Positions 1 through 14,049 of a DNA stretch of 64,000 nucleotides are shown here, in pieces (position 1 is the first letter of the stretch; every line of letters begins with the position of its first letter). The position numbers were made by a program, and so were the translations under genes. The notes under the pieces were generated by a model, which saw only the letters and a list, made by a program, of their open reading frames with translations, searched no databases and was not told the DNA's origin. The DNA is from Prunella strophiata (Eukaryota > Chordata > Aves > Passeriformes > Prunellidae): contig JAZBQD010000015.1 of NCBI GenBank assembly GCA_036583965.1, positions 27,626,310 to 27,690,309 of the forward strand. Reading direction: 5' to 3'.

Positions 1-3000
1 CAGCCTGTGACATGATATGTAATTGCATGTCAAATTTAAATTTTCCTCTCTTGCATCTTTTTAGCATACTAAGATCCACCCTCCTTTGGAATCTAATCCC
101 TTATCCTTACTCCTGCATGAGATCATTATGATTCATGCAGCTATATTTATGAACAAGCTGTCTGTTCCAGCACCTTTATTTTGAGTCCTTTTTGCCCTTT
201 CCTTTCTTCTACCCCCTTCTCCCATCAGCTGAAACAAGCCACCCTTTCTCTTCTCCTAATCATCACATTTTTTCCATGGGATCCAAAGTCTACTAGTAAG
301 AGTCATGCATTTGGAGGCAAAGTTATGGCCCCTCCCAAGATCTTGCTCACCCTCAGCCTACTGGTGATGGGGGGAATGTTGGACAGAGAGCACTGATGCT
401 GAGCAGAGCAGTTGCCAAAACACTGGTGTGTCATCAGCACCTTTCCAGCTACCAATGTGCAGCACTGTGAGAGCTGCTGTGGGGGAAATTCACTCTGTCT
501 CCGACAGACCCTAAATATGCAGAAATACTCAGGTTGTTTGCTGACAACTCTAGCAGGATGAAGAAGGGAAGAATGCTATTACACAAAGTTGTTACAGCTA
601 AGGAAAACTGAGACCAAACTGTTAAAATATTCACAAAATGTCTGACAGAAAAATGAAGGTTGTTTCATTCCAGATTATATCACAGTGCACTTCATTGCAT
701 GCAGCATTCATCTAAGAGACTATGTCCTTATGACTTAGCCTATTTTTAAATCCCAGATAAAATTATGCATTCTAAATCTATAGTTTTATCACTTTTCAGC
801 TCAGGACATGAATAAACATTTGATATATCAACTGATTTCACTTGTTTAATTGCCCTTTTAGTTAATATTTAACATTATGTAGTGTCAAAAGAAATTATTT
901 TATCAGCAGAAAAAAGCCATTGCTCTCTTACCAGCAAGTCAGTAATTTTCTACACTAACTCCAAAGAGTGCACACTATAGAAGTTAAATATTTGTGAACA
1001 AATACTGAAAAACTTCCTTGCATACCACGGGTACTGTGTTAGTTAATAAGCTTTATATTAAATTAGAGGCACTTTGGGATCAACCAGAATCGATATAAGA
1101 AGGAAAACATTAAGAAAACTTGAAAACAAATACTAAACTTATTGCCAGCATTGATTAAGAAATGAGGAAGTGTTATAGTCAGCTTGGCAAGCACAGAAAG
1201 ATGCTGAAGAATGTATTTATTTCTAAAAAGCAGAATGACTAAGTTTTATAACTGCAACAAAGTAATTTTTGTGTCTTTTTCTTTTGCAGGAAAAAACATA
1301 ATTGCGAATTAATAAAATATCTGATGCTTCAGGAGAGAAATCTTGGAGTGAGACTTCAGGTGAAGGAGTTGTTTATTTGATTACTTCCTCCATAATACAA
1401 AGCACAATTTTTCATTAGTACTTGCTGATGAAAAGAAAGGGACTACTGATTTGGGGGATTTTTTAAAAGAAACAATAAAGTTTATTCTTGTGTCTATGAA
1501 CTGAATTCAAAAGACTTATTTCATAACAGAACATTTCAGATGAGTTCTTGCACAGTACCCTTCATCTTCCTAGACACCTAGGGGAAAAACACAAAATAAT
1601 CATCTCCCTTTTTGCTATTGGTGAAAAAGAGAAGTTTCCAAAGGACAACTCACACTTCCTATTTAAGAAATAATTTTTTGTAGGTGAGCCTCTCTTTCTT
1701 TTATAGTTTTTTATTTTATTTTATTTTCCTTTTGTTTTTGCTATAATGGAACTTACATGATTAAATTAGATGGGTAATTTCTGGTTATCTTAGGATGAAG
1801 TTCCTCTGTCCATGTAGACAACATACAATTATACGACTGTATAAGTCCCCTAGGATATTCAATCACTCACCTGGGGCTGGCAGATGAGGTCCAGATCTGT
1901 TCCTTTGTGGAGCAATATGAACTTTAGGGCACCTGCAAAAGGGCTAAGACATCTGTGTCATCAGGATAATTGCTGTGATGTCCTATTCATATAAATACTG
2001 CAGTGCACACTAATTGTACACTATTTGTACCATGATCTACTCAGTGATACATATTTTTACACCAAAATTATGTGAGTGATTTAGGGGAAAAAAAAAATTA
2101 CCCTTTAGATTTCATAATATTTAATTAATCTAGAAGTCCCAGAAAAAGTGTTTGCTGTCCTAGAACTGATTGAAACATAATGCTGTTTCTCATGCTGTAT
2201 TTGCATGTTCACAATCTATGTACACAACAAATGAAGTCAAAACACCATCCTCTGTTCTCCTTAAACTCTTTAAAAAAAGAATGGGGAGGGACATAGATAC
2301 TTGACTTTCCTACAATGCATTGATTCTTCTCTTTTTTGTTTCTTCAGATGAACATTCTTCAGCAACTTATTGCATGAAATATCGATGAGATATAGTGTTG
2401 AGAGTTCTTGGTTTCTGCTGAGTAGGATGCAAAGGCAAATTTTTAACATGAAATCTTAGAGCAATGAAATTTCCAATGAAAAAGATTCTATTTTGCAGTA
2501 AAGCCTGTTCTATTTCATATACATTGGTGTGTTATTCTTCTAAGTAAGCAGAGTGAATTTCACCACTCATGAAAATCCATTCTTTCTCCATTTACCATTA
2601 TATATACTTCAGGCACAGATTTGTAAGCTAAAGAACATGTCCTGGTCCATTTATAAACAGGATTATTTATATATTAGAAAGAGTATAAATTGTGTTTACA
2701 GTGCATTTCATTGCATTTCTGAGCTATGCTTCTATCTTAAGTGAAGTAAAATCTGTTCCTTTTGAAAATAAGTCAGTCAAAATAGACTTTATTTTGAGTA
2801 ATTCAATTTTAAATAAAGAAAAGAGAGTGCTAGGTATATTCTGAAATGAGCATGTTAGGAAACCCTCTTTCTAGTGTTAGGAATCTTATTTGCATTAGTT
2901 TAAGGAATATATATTCAATTTTGAGTTGAAGAAAATTTCACTACTCTTAGGATGGCTTGAAAGAGCTTTTTCCTCTGGTTAATATGGCTTTACTGCTCAC

Positions 3001-6000
3001 CAAAACAGCCATTGATTTAGTGTTTGATAAAAACAAAGAGGGACTTATTAAACCTAGGTGTACAGAAAAGTATTGACTGCTTCACAAAGAAAACAACAGA
3101 AGTTTTCAAATGTTTTTTTTCATTTTTTCCTTGGTTTTTAAAAAGAATTCTTACAAAATATTACACCTATATATTTAGACTATAAAAGTGGAATATTAAA
3201 TAGTGTAAAATTTCAGTGCATGCCTTAGAACAGGGCTTATTAACCAAGGTACAACAACTGAAAAATTTAAAATCTGAATTGAATGTTTAATTGATTGCTT
3301 ATGATTATGTCCATTTGAAGATCATGCATTCAGATGCAGTGGCTGTCCTGCTCTGATCCATTTGTGTTTGCAAGAAGCCTTGGATCTCAATTCTACAGAT
3401 TAAGTTTCAATTTAAAGTTGTCTTGCTGATCTGAAGATCCTTCTATGAAAAAAAAATGCAAAGGGATTTTTCCAGAGTAATTTAGTTCCAGCTGCTACCA
3501 GAGGATTTGATATCCCACAGGATTTCTCAGCCACATCTTTATTTCCTTAAATGTTGTAAAAGGCCCTAGTATTGGTGGATTTTTACAGAGCTCCACATTT
3601 GCACAAAAGTAATTTTTCCTGGGCTGTGCATAATTATTAAAAAAAAAAAAAAAAAAAAAAAAAACAAAGAAGTTCTGCAGCAATGTAAAATTAAGGAATT
3701 TATGCAGTAAAATAAACCCAGTTTGTTTTTGTCTTTTTAGTAAATCAGTGAACTATTATTAGATTTCTTATCTCATTGCAAATTTATAGTAACACTATTT
3801 AACATTTATGCAGGATATTTACAATTTAGTTACATTCCAAGTCACTTTACAAAGTTTAAATAACTAATGTCACTTGTAGAAGGTAATTTTTTTTTTTAAT
3901 TTCATAACATTTACAAATTAAGAGAACAAATATAGTATAAAGAGGCTTCATGCCTTAAAAAACATCTTCTTGTGATGCATTTATGTAGATGTTTTGCAGA
4001 CATAGAATATTCTATATAATTTCTCTATATCATATCCTCAATAGTTTTTAAACAATTTTAAAACATATTAGTAACATTTAAATTCTTTAAATTCTGTGTA
4101 CAAGGGATATATATCTCCACACAGATAATTCAGCCTTTTGGTTTATGGATAGACTAGTGAATAAAAGGGTCTTATTTATATTTTTTTTATCATGTTTGTA
4201 TGTTTTTCTGGGTAGTATATTCTGGTATTAACATATAACTGATTAAACTGTCATACAGCTAGTGTTGTAGTTTGAAAAACAGTCCCAAAATACTATTAAG
4301 TGCATCTCTCCTTTCCAGACACAAGTAATAAATTTTTCAAAGTCTGAAAATGCTTTTTAAATGAGGTGATCTCAGAAGAGTTTTGTAGACACATGTTCTC
4401 TTCTAATGCATCATGTTAGTAATTAGATACCCTTGTAATCTGTTTCTTCTGGAAGTACAAAGCTATTTGAATAGAATTGTGATGATGTGGACTTTGAGCC
4501 AGTTGAAAGCATCTGAGGATTTCCAGTAAACCACATATTACAGCCCAGAATGGAGAGTTTTTCCTGGCTGGGATCATTTAGTTAGTGTCATATATCTAGA
4601 AGTGGATGCAAAACCCACCAACATAAATCTTCTACACACTTAATAAATCGTGACAATTCCAACACCAAAAATTTTGAGCAATCTTTTTCAAATAATACCT
4701 TAAACATAGTTAAAAACACTAAATTGCCGATGGGAAAAAAACTCCTTTTAAGCTTTTGACTGTTTCTCTTTGCATACCCTCATTGTTCATCAGTACCTTA
4801 AGCCAATATCCAATACTGTGACTGAGGTACCATCAGAGACACCACAGCAACCTTGTACTGGTGACAAAATCATCATTGTCAGTGCAGCTGTCACACAACT
4901 CAAAGTCCAAAGGCTTTGCAACTATAGACAAGAACACTTTTTATGTAATGTGACTTTCAGACAAAACTTGATTCATTACTCTACTCATATGAACAGTTTG
5001 CTCAGGCACAGGGCCTAACACTAAACATTTCACCATTTTTCAAAATGGAATTTAAATCAGTTTAGTTATTAATGTCAATTTGTTTTTCCAAATGCTTGCA
5101 GGTCTTTTTTTTCATGACACCATATCAGAAAAGATTTTTTGCATTTGGTTATTCTATTTCATTTCTAATTAATGAAGCTTAAATATACACAATCTTGTCC
5201 AGTGAACTGTCAGTGTTTTTTACTGCTTAATCAGAGCTAGCATCTTTATTTTGGTATGAAAAACATTTAAACAAGAGCAGCAGGATAACCTTCATGTGGG
5301 ACAGAAAAACTTTTGGTGTTAGAGCATATGCTGCTATCATTAGGTTGTTTTGACACTAAAGCTCATTTCTGCCCCTATCTCCAGGATGGGTGATTGCTCA
5401 TATAAAACAATAAGGATCACTGTGGATCAATAAATATGATATTCAGACTAGAAAAGAGTCTTTTAGAATATTAATGGGCAAGGTGTCTAGAATTTTACTG
5501 CAATAAATAGAAATTTATTGGATTCTTTTGCTCTATAAAATTTGAAGCAGTATGATTTTTTTCAGCCTTTTTCCCCATACACCTTTTGGTTTATTTCCAG
5601 CTTTTGTCATTATAGAAAGCATTTATAATCCCTATTTAAATTCAAGGATATATTTCTAATATATATGGAATTACTTTCATATTGTGTATTTCTAGATCAC
5701 TGTTCTTTAGCATAATATATTTTGATAACTATGACAATAATGAAACACAACATTAAACAGCATTAGTAAAATTCCTAGAAAAATCAGTACACCTGAAAAC
5801 ATCTAATAAGATGCCAGTTTAGAAAAACATCTACCAGTGATCAATTTCCTGAGTAACAAAAAAATGTAGAAAATCTGTCTTCCTGTTAATAAGACTACCA
5901 TGTGAGTGGATTAAAATAAATTATCAGTTTTGCATTGGGTTTCAGCCTGAGGACAGTGTTCCACTGGCTTGAAGGTTTGAATCTAGCCACATTTTTCATT

Positions 6001-6140
6001 TTTTAACAATCAGTCAAGGCTGAATGCAAAGACTCAGGAGGTGCCTCAAGGTCTGAACGCACCTGATCATTATACACCATAAACTGGCCAAGGCAGAAAC
6101 CCTTATTTACTCAAACAAAATTAATTGCTGAAAAGTTATT
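1..6140. other. Unique AT-rich non-coding DNA, no gene seen
   Basis: Both strands were read. There is no frame longer than about 80 codons and nothing resembling a known protein. The stretch holds a TTTTA-rich run near 1704-1730 and a poly-A tract at 3639-3664. Two pyrimidine-rich sequences ending in CAG (near 1289 and 2347) resemble splice acceptors but are unproven. No recognisable transposon was found. It is intergenic or intronic. Confidence 0.7.
3639..3664. repeat. Poly-A tract
   Basis: A run of about 26 A's. No retrogene body or LINE is recognisable upstream, so it reads as a simple homopolymer rather than a retrotransposon tail. It creates a meaningless poly-Phe frame on the minus strand. 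Confidence 0.9.
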
Positions 6141-6282
6141 TGTTGGTTTCACATTTAGCCTAGAGATAAAGAAAATGCATTTCCTTTGCAAGTGTGGGAA
6201 AATAGCCAGGCGTGTTCTTTGACATTTGAAGCCTCTCCACCTGCTGGAAATAAAAAGTTAGATATGCCAGCAACAAGAAAAC

Positions 6283-6520
6283 ATGTCTCCAGCTGTACAG
6301 GCTCCGATGTGTGACCAGCACAGGGATCCTGGTTTCTCAGATAAGGGAGCTGAAGGGATGGGTGCTGTCCGTGGTCCTGAACACCCGCCCGGGACGCTCC
6401 TGGCTGGAACTGAGGGCGGTGTTGAGAGCCTGGCCCCGTGCCTGAAACTGCACCGAGAAGAGCCCATGGGCACTTCTGTAAGACAGGCGTCAGTAACACA
6501 CGCAACTGCTGCTGCATTTT
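6283..6520. other. Local GC- and CpG-richer patch in AT-rich DNA
   Basis: This ~240-bp patch is clearly richer in G+C than its flanks and contains several CpGs, densest around 6385-6420. It is open for 90-130 codons in several frames on both strands, which GC-rich composition alone produces by removing stop codons. The frames resemble no protein I know. It could be an old LTR piece, a lncRNA exon or a regulatory element; the sequence does not decide. Confidence 0.4.
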
Positions 6521-6615
6521 TAAAAATATGTTTGGCTTTGCCAAGGTTGAAATAAAGACTTGCTGTCAGCCATTTGCTTCCTTTTACACTCAGATGAAAT
6601 TTTTATTTATGTATT

Positions 6616-6649
6616 TATATATATATATATATAAAATGCATATATATGT

Positions 6650-6683
<34 letters not shown>
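6616..6683. repeat. Compound (TA)n-(CA)n-(TA)n microsatellite
   Basis: About 17 bp of TA repeats is followed by an ATGCATATATATG linker, then about 19 bp of CA and about 16 bp of TA. Alternating purine-pyrimidine tracts of this kind are length-polymorphic. Confidence 0.9.
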
Positions 6684-6684
<1 letters not shown>

Positions 6685-6769
6685 AACACACAACTAAATT
6701 TTAAATGTATTAAAATGCCTTCCTTGATACAATGCTTCAGCATATTTTGCATTGGATTTTTTCTTATTT

Positions 6770-6813
6770 TTATTATTATCTTTATTTTATTATTATTATT
6801 ATTATTTTATTAT
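6770..6813. repeat. (ATT)n microsatellite, interrupted
   Basis: Trinucleotide ATT/TAT repeats with TTTATTTT interruptions, about 85 bp downstream of the TA/CA array. Confidence 0.85.
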
Positions 6814-9800
6814 GCAAATAGATTAAATAGAAGATAAAATTACTGAATTCTGTACAAAATTCAGAGTTTCAGCTTTCATTGAAATCTCTATTTTATTAAG
6901 AAGTTATGGATCACACACTGCAGTCAATTAATCTTCATACCTTCTTTGAGGCCAAAACAGTAAGCATAACATTTGGCTTTTAATACCAACTATGCACTAA
7001 AAAAAATTTTAAAATTGCAATCTCTATGCTGGAAAACACATAGATTCAGAGATAATGATTTCCAAATGGTAGCTGAATGGACAGATGCTGAAGTTACTGC
7101 TCCAATTTAGTATCAAATTTTACAGGCATGAACATATAACTAGGCTACTATCATACCAAGGAAAACTTCTAAAATGGTTCAATTTTCCTTTTGTAGATTT
7201 CTGTTCTGTTGCTTCATGCTCTCCAAATTCTCTGTGAATTTTAAAAAAATAGAGTTGCATTAGCATTTGCTGTTTAATTTTAAAAAGCTGTTCCTTGTCT
7301 CCATAAATATATCCGAAAAATATTTCTAAGAAAAATCCCTGAAAATAGATATTGATTATTCTTAAGCTTATTATTAGAAATTACAGAACCTATTTAACAT
7401 AAATTTCTATAAATGCACAGGAGTACTAATAAAAACAAAACCACTTTGTTGAATGTTACCTGTGAAAATAGAAAATTACAAACAAAGTAACATCAGACCT
7501 GAAACTGAGCCTCAGATTAATTGCTGATATCTTCCCCCTACGCATTTGCTTTGTTAAAAGTTGTGCTAAGACTTGTGCATATCAGGACAGATATGTTAAG
7601 TACTATCAAAATTATACTTCCCATAGCTCTGATACTGACTTCATAGCATTTAAATGGAGTCCACTTCATGCCATTAGTTGGTTTATATTCTCCATAGATC
7701 TTTTTAACAACATCAGATACTCACATAAGAAAATGCAATTTTTTAATTTATTTTATACCTATCATTATATACCTAATCATTGTGACTAAGCTTCTAAGCA
7801 TATTTCAAGATTTTTTTTTTTATTTCAATCACATATATGTGTATTTATATTATATATAAATGTAGGTGATTAATGACATAGGCTTATTCCATGTACTTAA
7901 AATATCACACAGCATTACCCTATATGGTCATGCATTTCTTAGAATCACTAACTGATGTTACTTTGTTTCCCTTTAGAACATGCTAAATTTCAATAACTAA
8001 ACTCAGTCTGACCAAAAATTTGCAAATTTCACATAAGAGTCTAAACTCCAACAGCAAAACAGAAGCAATAGTGTGTTCCCACAATATTGTCAAAATGAAC
8101 GACAGCAGTACTGTTGGTTTTTTTTATTATTTCCTGGACCTATTTTATGTGGTTTCAGTTCTGACTTTAATGTTAACCAGTAATAAAGTGAATTCATTTT
8201 GACAACTCCTTAAAATTCTCAAGAATGTTTCTGCAAAATGAAACCATATTGCTCTCATAAAGTGTACTCTGTCTGACAGCTTGCTGACTTTCTGTCAAGG
8301 AACATACACTCACTTCTGGGAAGCTGAAGTTCAAATAAAACCAAAAAAAGCACAGAACTAAACCTTGCAAAATGCACACACTACCCTCAGTTTGCCCAAG
8401 AACAAGATGCTGTATTATACATGCACATACATGGAATTTGGGTGCAATTTTGTATGAATTTTCTAACATTTGAATGTTCAAAGACTTTGTGTAAAGACAT
8501 TTGAAAGTTTTCAGAACCCATTCTAATAAATTTCATCCACCTGGACTCACAAAGTATTTTAAATTAAATGGGTTGATCTGGGTGCACAACATTCATATTG
8601 TGGATATGTTATTTTGCAGAGGCAATATGAGCTGTTCAGACAGCTAATATACCTTTTGAGAAAGACATAAGAGCCATAGCACCTTAATGGGTTTCCTTCC
8701 AGTCTATTTACCCATAAATCTGGATTGAACCTAACAATAAAGTCTGCCCCAATTGCCTGCTCTCCTGTTTTCATTTCACCTACAATAAACACAGTTTAGA
8801 TGAAGCTTTTTAACACTCATACACAAACCAATTATAGCAGAGAAGCTATTCAATATTCAACACTCCCAAAGAAGGCACAAACATGAAATTATGCAGTGAC
8901 TCCATGACTCCATTCAGAAAGGAACAAAGCAGTTGTGTCTGGGTAACTTTTACTGAGGAATGTGAAAGCTGGTTACATCTCTTTCCCCTCCTGTAATAAA
9001 AAGGTGGATTGTTCTGCATGAGGAACATGACTGTCCTTTCAGTTGTCTGAGGCACAATGACCTAAACTGACACCTTCCATGTCAATCATAAATATATTTT
9101 CACCTGCACTCTATTTCAGTGCTGCAAGCCTAAGGCTTACTATGAAAAACTATAGAGAGCATTACTCCCCCAACAGCATGTTTGAACATTCAATATTCTC
9201 TCAGTTCATAGTGTTCAAAATTAATATCTTTGCTTAACTGAAGCAGTAGCTACTGCTATATTTTAATAAGCAGAGTATTTTCAAGCTCTCTAAATACTAA
9301 TAATGACACTAGCAAGCAATCTATTTGCATTTGAAGGTTACCCTCATAGAAAACTGATAATCATTAACAATATCCAGCACTTGAACAGAAAGATCAACAC
9401 CTCAGGCAAGTGTTAAGAATCACAGTTTGCAGTAAAACAGATCATAAATCAATGAGGCAGCTGATAGTGAAAAAGTGAAACAGTAGAATTAATTGTATTT
9501 TAAAACAGTAGAATACTTTGCATTTAAATTTTTTTTTTTTTTTACTTAAAGCTGATTCTGTTTTCCTTTTCCTTAGTGGTTCTATGGCTATTGAGGCCAG
9601 GTACATCTCTTCAAATGAAGCAAAGCAATGTATGAAATATCTGTAACCATTACTCTTTAAGGATACTTATGAATACCACCCCTACAACACCAAAAAACAG
9701 CAATTCTAACTATAAATAGTACTTGCAGATCAACATTCCCTTTGTAGGTAAAACATTCAACTCTGTATGTTATTCCAAAATACAAGTACATATTCTTTTT

Positions 9801-12800
9801 TAAAAAGTAAGGCTATAAGGTCTGCTGCAACAATTAGATCTTCACAAAGAGAAACAGTATTTTTTCCCTGTTCTTATTCAATTCACAAAGCTATCCTAGC
9901 CAGCCAGGGAAATGACTAACAAAAAATATCAGAAATTATGTTATGCTAATGCCCAGTGGGATTCTATAAAACAAAACCACAACCACATGTGTTTTGAAAA
10001 GAATCACTGATTCTCAACTGTCATATTTCCCTGCCAATAAATCTTCAGTCAGTGTAGAGGGTGTTAAGCAAGTCGGAAGAATCCCTAAATGGGTATTTCT
10101 GGAACAAGTTTTTCCATATCCTTCAGAAAATTTTTCCATCTTGAATTGATATGTCAGTTCCCTTCAGAGAAGTATCTAGATGAGGCATTTTTAACTGTAT
10201 TTTGCATTTTATCTTTTCATAAATACTTTCTTTGAACTGGAATTAATTTTAATATTTAATATTTTAGTATTAAAAAATAAATATTGCAAGAGATGTTCTA
10301 ATTTTGTCTTGGTTGAGTGAAATAAACATTGTTTTATCTTCAAGTCATGTGATATTTTAAAATTCTCTGTGTTTTATTTTATTGCAGAATGGAGAAAGAA
10401 TTTTCTCAGTGGAAATTCCCAGCAGGGAAAAAAAAAAATAAATAAAAAAAAAACCACCACGAATAAGCCAAACCTATTTTATAGTCAACCTAACTAAGCA
10501 ATTTGGATGTCTCATTGATCAGTCTTTTCTGAAGGTGGGAGGACAGGAAAGTGGGGAATGGGAGATTTCAGAAGTGCAGTTTGGTATAAAACACCCCAGT
10601 CAAACCCTTCAGTCATTAGATAAAATTCAGGGTTTTCTGGTTTTAAAAGGGGAAAGGATCTATTAAAATTATTCTGCTGTCCTCCCAGGTCCAGATTTTC
10701 TGCATGTTAAGAAGATTACTAAAGTCTTTCTGTACATAGTAAGATACTTTTTCTTCATACCAGCCTGAATTTAGTTATAGGATCTAAGTCAAAGAAATAT
10801 TTTAAGCTGCAGTGTTTCACCTTGGCTTTAAATAAACAAAAGGCATTTTATCTTGTCTTTTTGTAGACTAAAGACAGTGCCTTTAAAAAAATAATCAGTG
10901 CTTTGTGCCCTCAACTGTACAGTGGTTCATCTAGGTATTTGTTCTTATTACAGTTGAATATGTAACTATTTTTTTGATAAATCAAATAGCTGACTTCTCT
11001 TAACTATTAACATTTTTCCCAGAACAGACTACAAACCATTCCAGTAACTATTCTCTGAACAATTTCCAATCTTTCCCTTTTTAAAATAGACTACAAAAGT
11101 GGTCAAAGCAGTCTGACTTCAATTTTAAATACAGTAAACAGGACAAAAACCCTAAATTCTAGTATGTCAGGAATATGGTTATATATCAGCAGTGGTATTG
11201 CTGTGGTATGGCAGTTCTTCTGCAAGTGTGGAGATTCACAAGTCATGAAATGTCATTCTCTCCTAGGTCCACCTTGTGCCTGGTACTTCTACCAAGTTCA
11301 GCGCACAACTAGAAGAAAAAAATACTTAAAGCAGAAAGTATCATTCCATTTTGCAAATATGACAGCATCAGGGGAATTTCTCAACTGTTTCAAATTTTCC
11401 ATAAAGATAAAATGTTCTGGTGAGGCTTTGTTGGTTTTCATTCTCTGAAAGGAGCTTGTAAATTTCCCAATTGCATTCTGCACTTCTGCTAACAATATAG
11501 TGCTTTGGTAAGATTGCTGTAAGATTTGAATGTGAAATGTATTCCTGTAATAAACTTAAATAGGCTAGGATAGGAAACCAGTTACTTCTGAAAACCAGGA
11601 GAGTCTTGCTTTTTATAGCATTACAGTGGCAGTACTTACAGGCAGTCTCAGTGGTCTCCTTCTCTGTTTAAACACCAAAAATTCAGGAAACCCTTCGAGT
11701 CTGGGGTTATTTTCTCAGAGGATCAGTTATAAAATAAAGATCTAGATGTGTAATAAGTTTTTAAATATCCCTAAAGAAATTTTCCTAATTTCTGGAGGTA
11801 TGTAATTTACTTTAATTAGCTGGAAAGTAACAAGTGTTTTGCTAAACTTTCTTTGCATTCCTGAAAAAAACAGGTCTGGTGTTCTTTTTTTTTTCACTTT
11901 TTTTGCCTATTTGATTGCTTTAATTTATCATCTTCCACTTTCTTTAGAATGATATCACCTGCAGAGACAGCCCTGCTTTTATATTTATCCAGTTTTTGGT
12001 TTTTTTTTTTCTCTGTGTTTAAATTCAAGGGAATTTATAAATAAGTCCCAGACCAAAAATAACACCATTTTGACTGATTCTCTCATGGTGCAGCTAACTG
12101 CTCCTTAATGTCACTCCTGAAATAGAAATTCTTTAAAAACTAAATCAGTTTACATAAAAAAATTCAAGTCATCAGTTCTGTAAGAAATATAGCAAATTCT
12201 CAGGACTGGAACACTTTAGTTTTTGAAGTTATTCTCTAAACCTCTATAAAGTATTTGATCAGGTAAAACATTTATTTATGTTCAAATTGGCAAATGCAGT
12301 CACCCAGATAATTAAGTGGCTGAAAAATATTGATCTGCTAGGCATAATGTGGTCAATGTCAGCAATGTTTACCAGAGTAACGTTAGCATTAATACATTCC
12401 AGTCCCTTGTAAAATTATTGGGTTAGGTCTTGAGACCACATCTCTTCCCAATAGTCTTCAAGGATTCAATAGAATCTTAGCTCCTACTATTTGTGAGGAG
12501 TGAAGCAACATAAAAATGTTTAATATAATTTTTGAACCTGTCAAAACATCCCTTGAGGTAAACTCAGCATGATACTGTAATATCTGTCGTGATCACTCTA
12601 ATCACGAATTTCAAAAGGAGTTCATGAAAAGCAGAGTAACACAAATTAAGATTCTGTGACCACAATGAACACATAGAGCCATTTTAAAAAGACAAATCAA
12701 AATATTGGTATGGGTTGTTTTCTGCACAATCTGCCAGAAAAGGTGCTTGTACTGTTAGTTTGGCACGTCACCATAGCAGTAGCACATTTCTATCATCACA

Positions 12801-13150
12801 AATAAATTTGAAAATTCACAATAAACAAAGACTCTGAAAGCAATATCAGACATTCTTTGCTTTTAGCAATGAATGACTTGTGTTGTGTCATTGTAAAAAT
12901 CACATTACTGGTTATTTATAAAATTATTATTTAAGACTCCTAATTTATTTCGACCAGGTAGAACAACCAGTTTTTCCAGTGGATTTATTTCTCTTTTTCA
13001 TAATTTTTTTCTACATTTCTGCATTATCATGAAGTGTATGATATCAAGACCCATCTATAGGCTGGAACCCAAATGGTTCTATTAATGTGAAGTAAGTATT
13101 ATATTTACACTTTTTGGACTTTATCTATGAAATCCCAAGTGATATAAAGA
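6814..13150. other. Unique AT-rich non-coding DNA, no gene seen
   Basis: No coding region, RNA gene or clear transposon is recognisable. Short homopolymer runs occur: T around 9528-9543 and A-rich 10430-10452. Frames on either strand stay below about 100 codons and do not resemble known proteins. Confidence 0.7.
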
Positions 13151-13159
13151 AGGCAAATA

Positions 13160-13400
13160 GTTGACTAAGTACAAGAATTAAGGTGTGGTGAAAACTGCTT
13201 AAGATGCTGGTTCAGAAGAAAGAGAAGAAAGCTGTTTTTCATGTAATTATTCTGTGGATCTCCTTGCCCAAGAGTACATGTTAAAAATCCAGAGAGACAA
13301 AAGTAGTGCCTAGCTTAAATCCTGGGAAAAGATCTGTAGCAGGCTGTTAAGTAGGAAAAGATCCCCATTGGGTCAGAAAGTCCCAGAACTGCAATTTTTT
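13160..13400 (+). repeat. Possible very old CR1-like relic
   Basis: Around 13245-13275 the sequence resembles the CR1 3' UTR motif that reads roughly 'tatgtggaactccttgccaca', and it is followed by CR1-like phrasing. There is no 3' terminal octamer repeat and the similarity is weak. If real, it is a heavily decayed ancient copy. Confidence 0.25.
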
Positions 13401-14049
13401 TGAAACTAGACAGACAGTCTGGGGAGCTATTATTGCATATTTGTGCTTGTATTTTTTCCTAGACCTCCACTGTGGACTATCATCAGAGTCATGATACTGA
13501 GCTAAATAAAGTTTTAGTGTGAACAAGAGCCCATTTTGGGGTTTTTATGTATTAACAATATCACAGATAGTTCTAGTTTTACTTCTATATAATTCAGTTC
13601 TAGTTTTGCTTCTAAATACATAAATGTCCTTAAAATACATTGACATTAAGTTTTTGTTTGCATATAGGTGGCTTTTTTCTTTTAAAGTAATTATTATAAT
13701 TATTGCCAACTTCTTTCAAGGCATAGAAGATATCTTCACAATTTTTCACAACAATGGAGCTGTAGGTTTACTTATCTTTTTACTGCATCATTCCATAGAA
13801 GATTCATGCCCATGCAAAAGACACTAATACATTTAACAAGTGGCAATAATGGGTAAAACAAAGTTACCGGAACAAAAGCTTTATTGGAGCCTTTGTCTGC
13901 AATGTTTCTATGGCTGAAATGTCTGTCTTCCCTGTAAATGACTGCTAAGACTCAGGATTTTTCCTAGATCTAGGATTTTTTTGTTATAGGTTAAGAGTTA
14001 ATATAAATTCTAGTGAAATTCCTGAGCTGTATCAAAGAAGTATGACCAA

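Noticed and set aside
3570..3664. Poly-A tail of a processed pseudogene or LINE
   Set aside because: No coding similarity upstream and no target duplication found around the tract.
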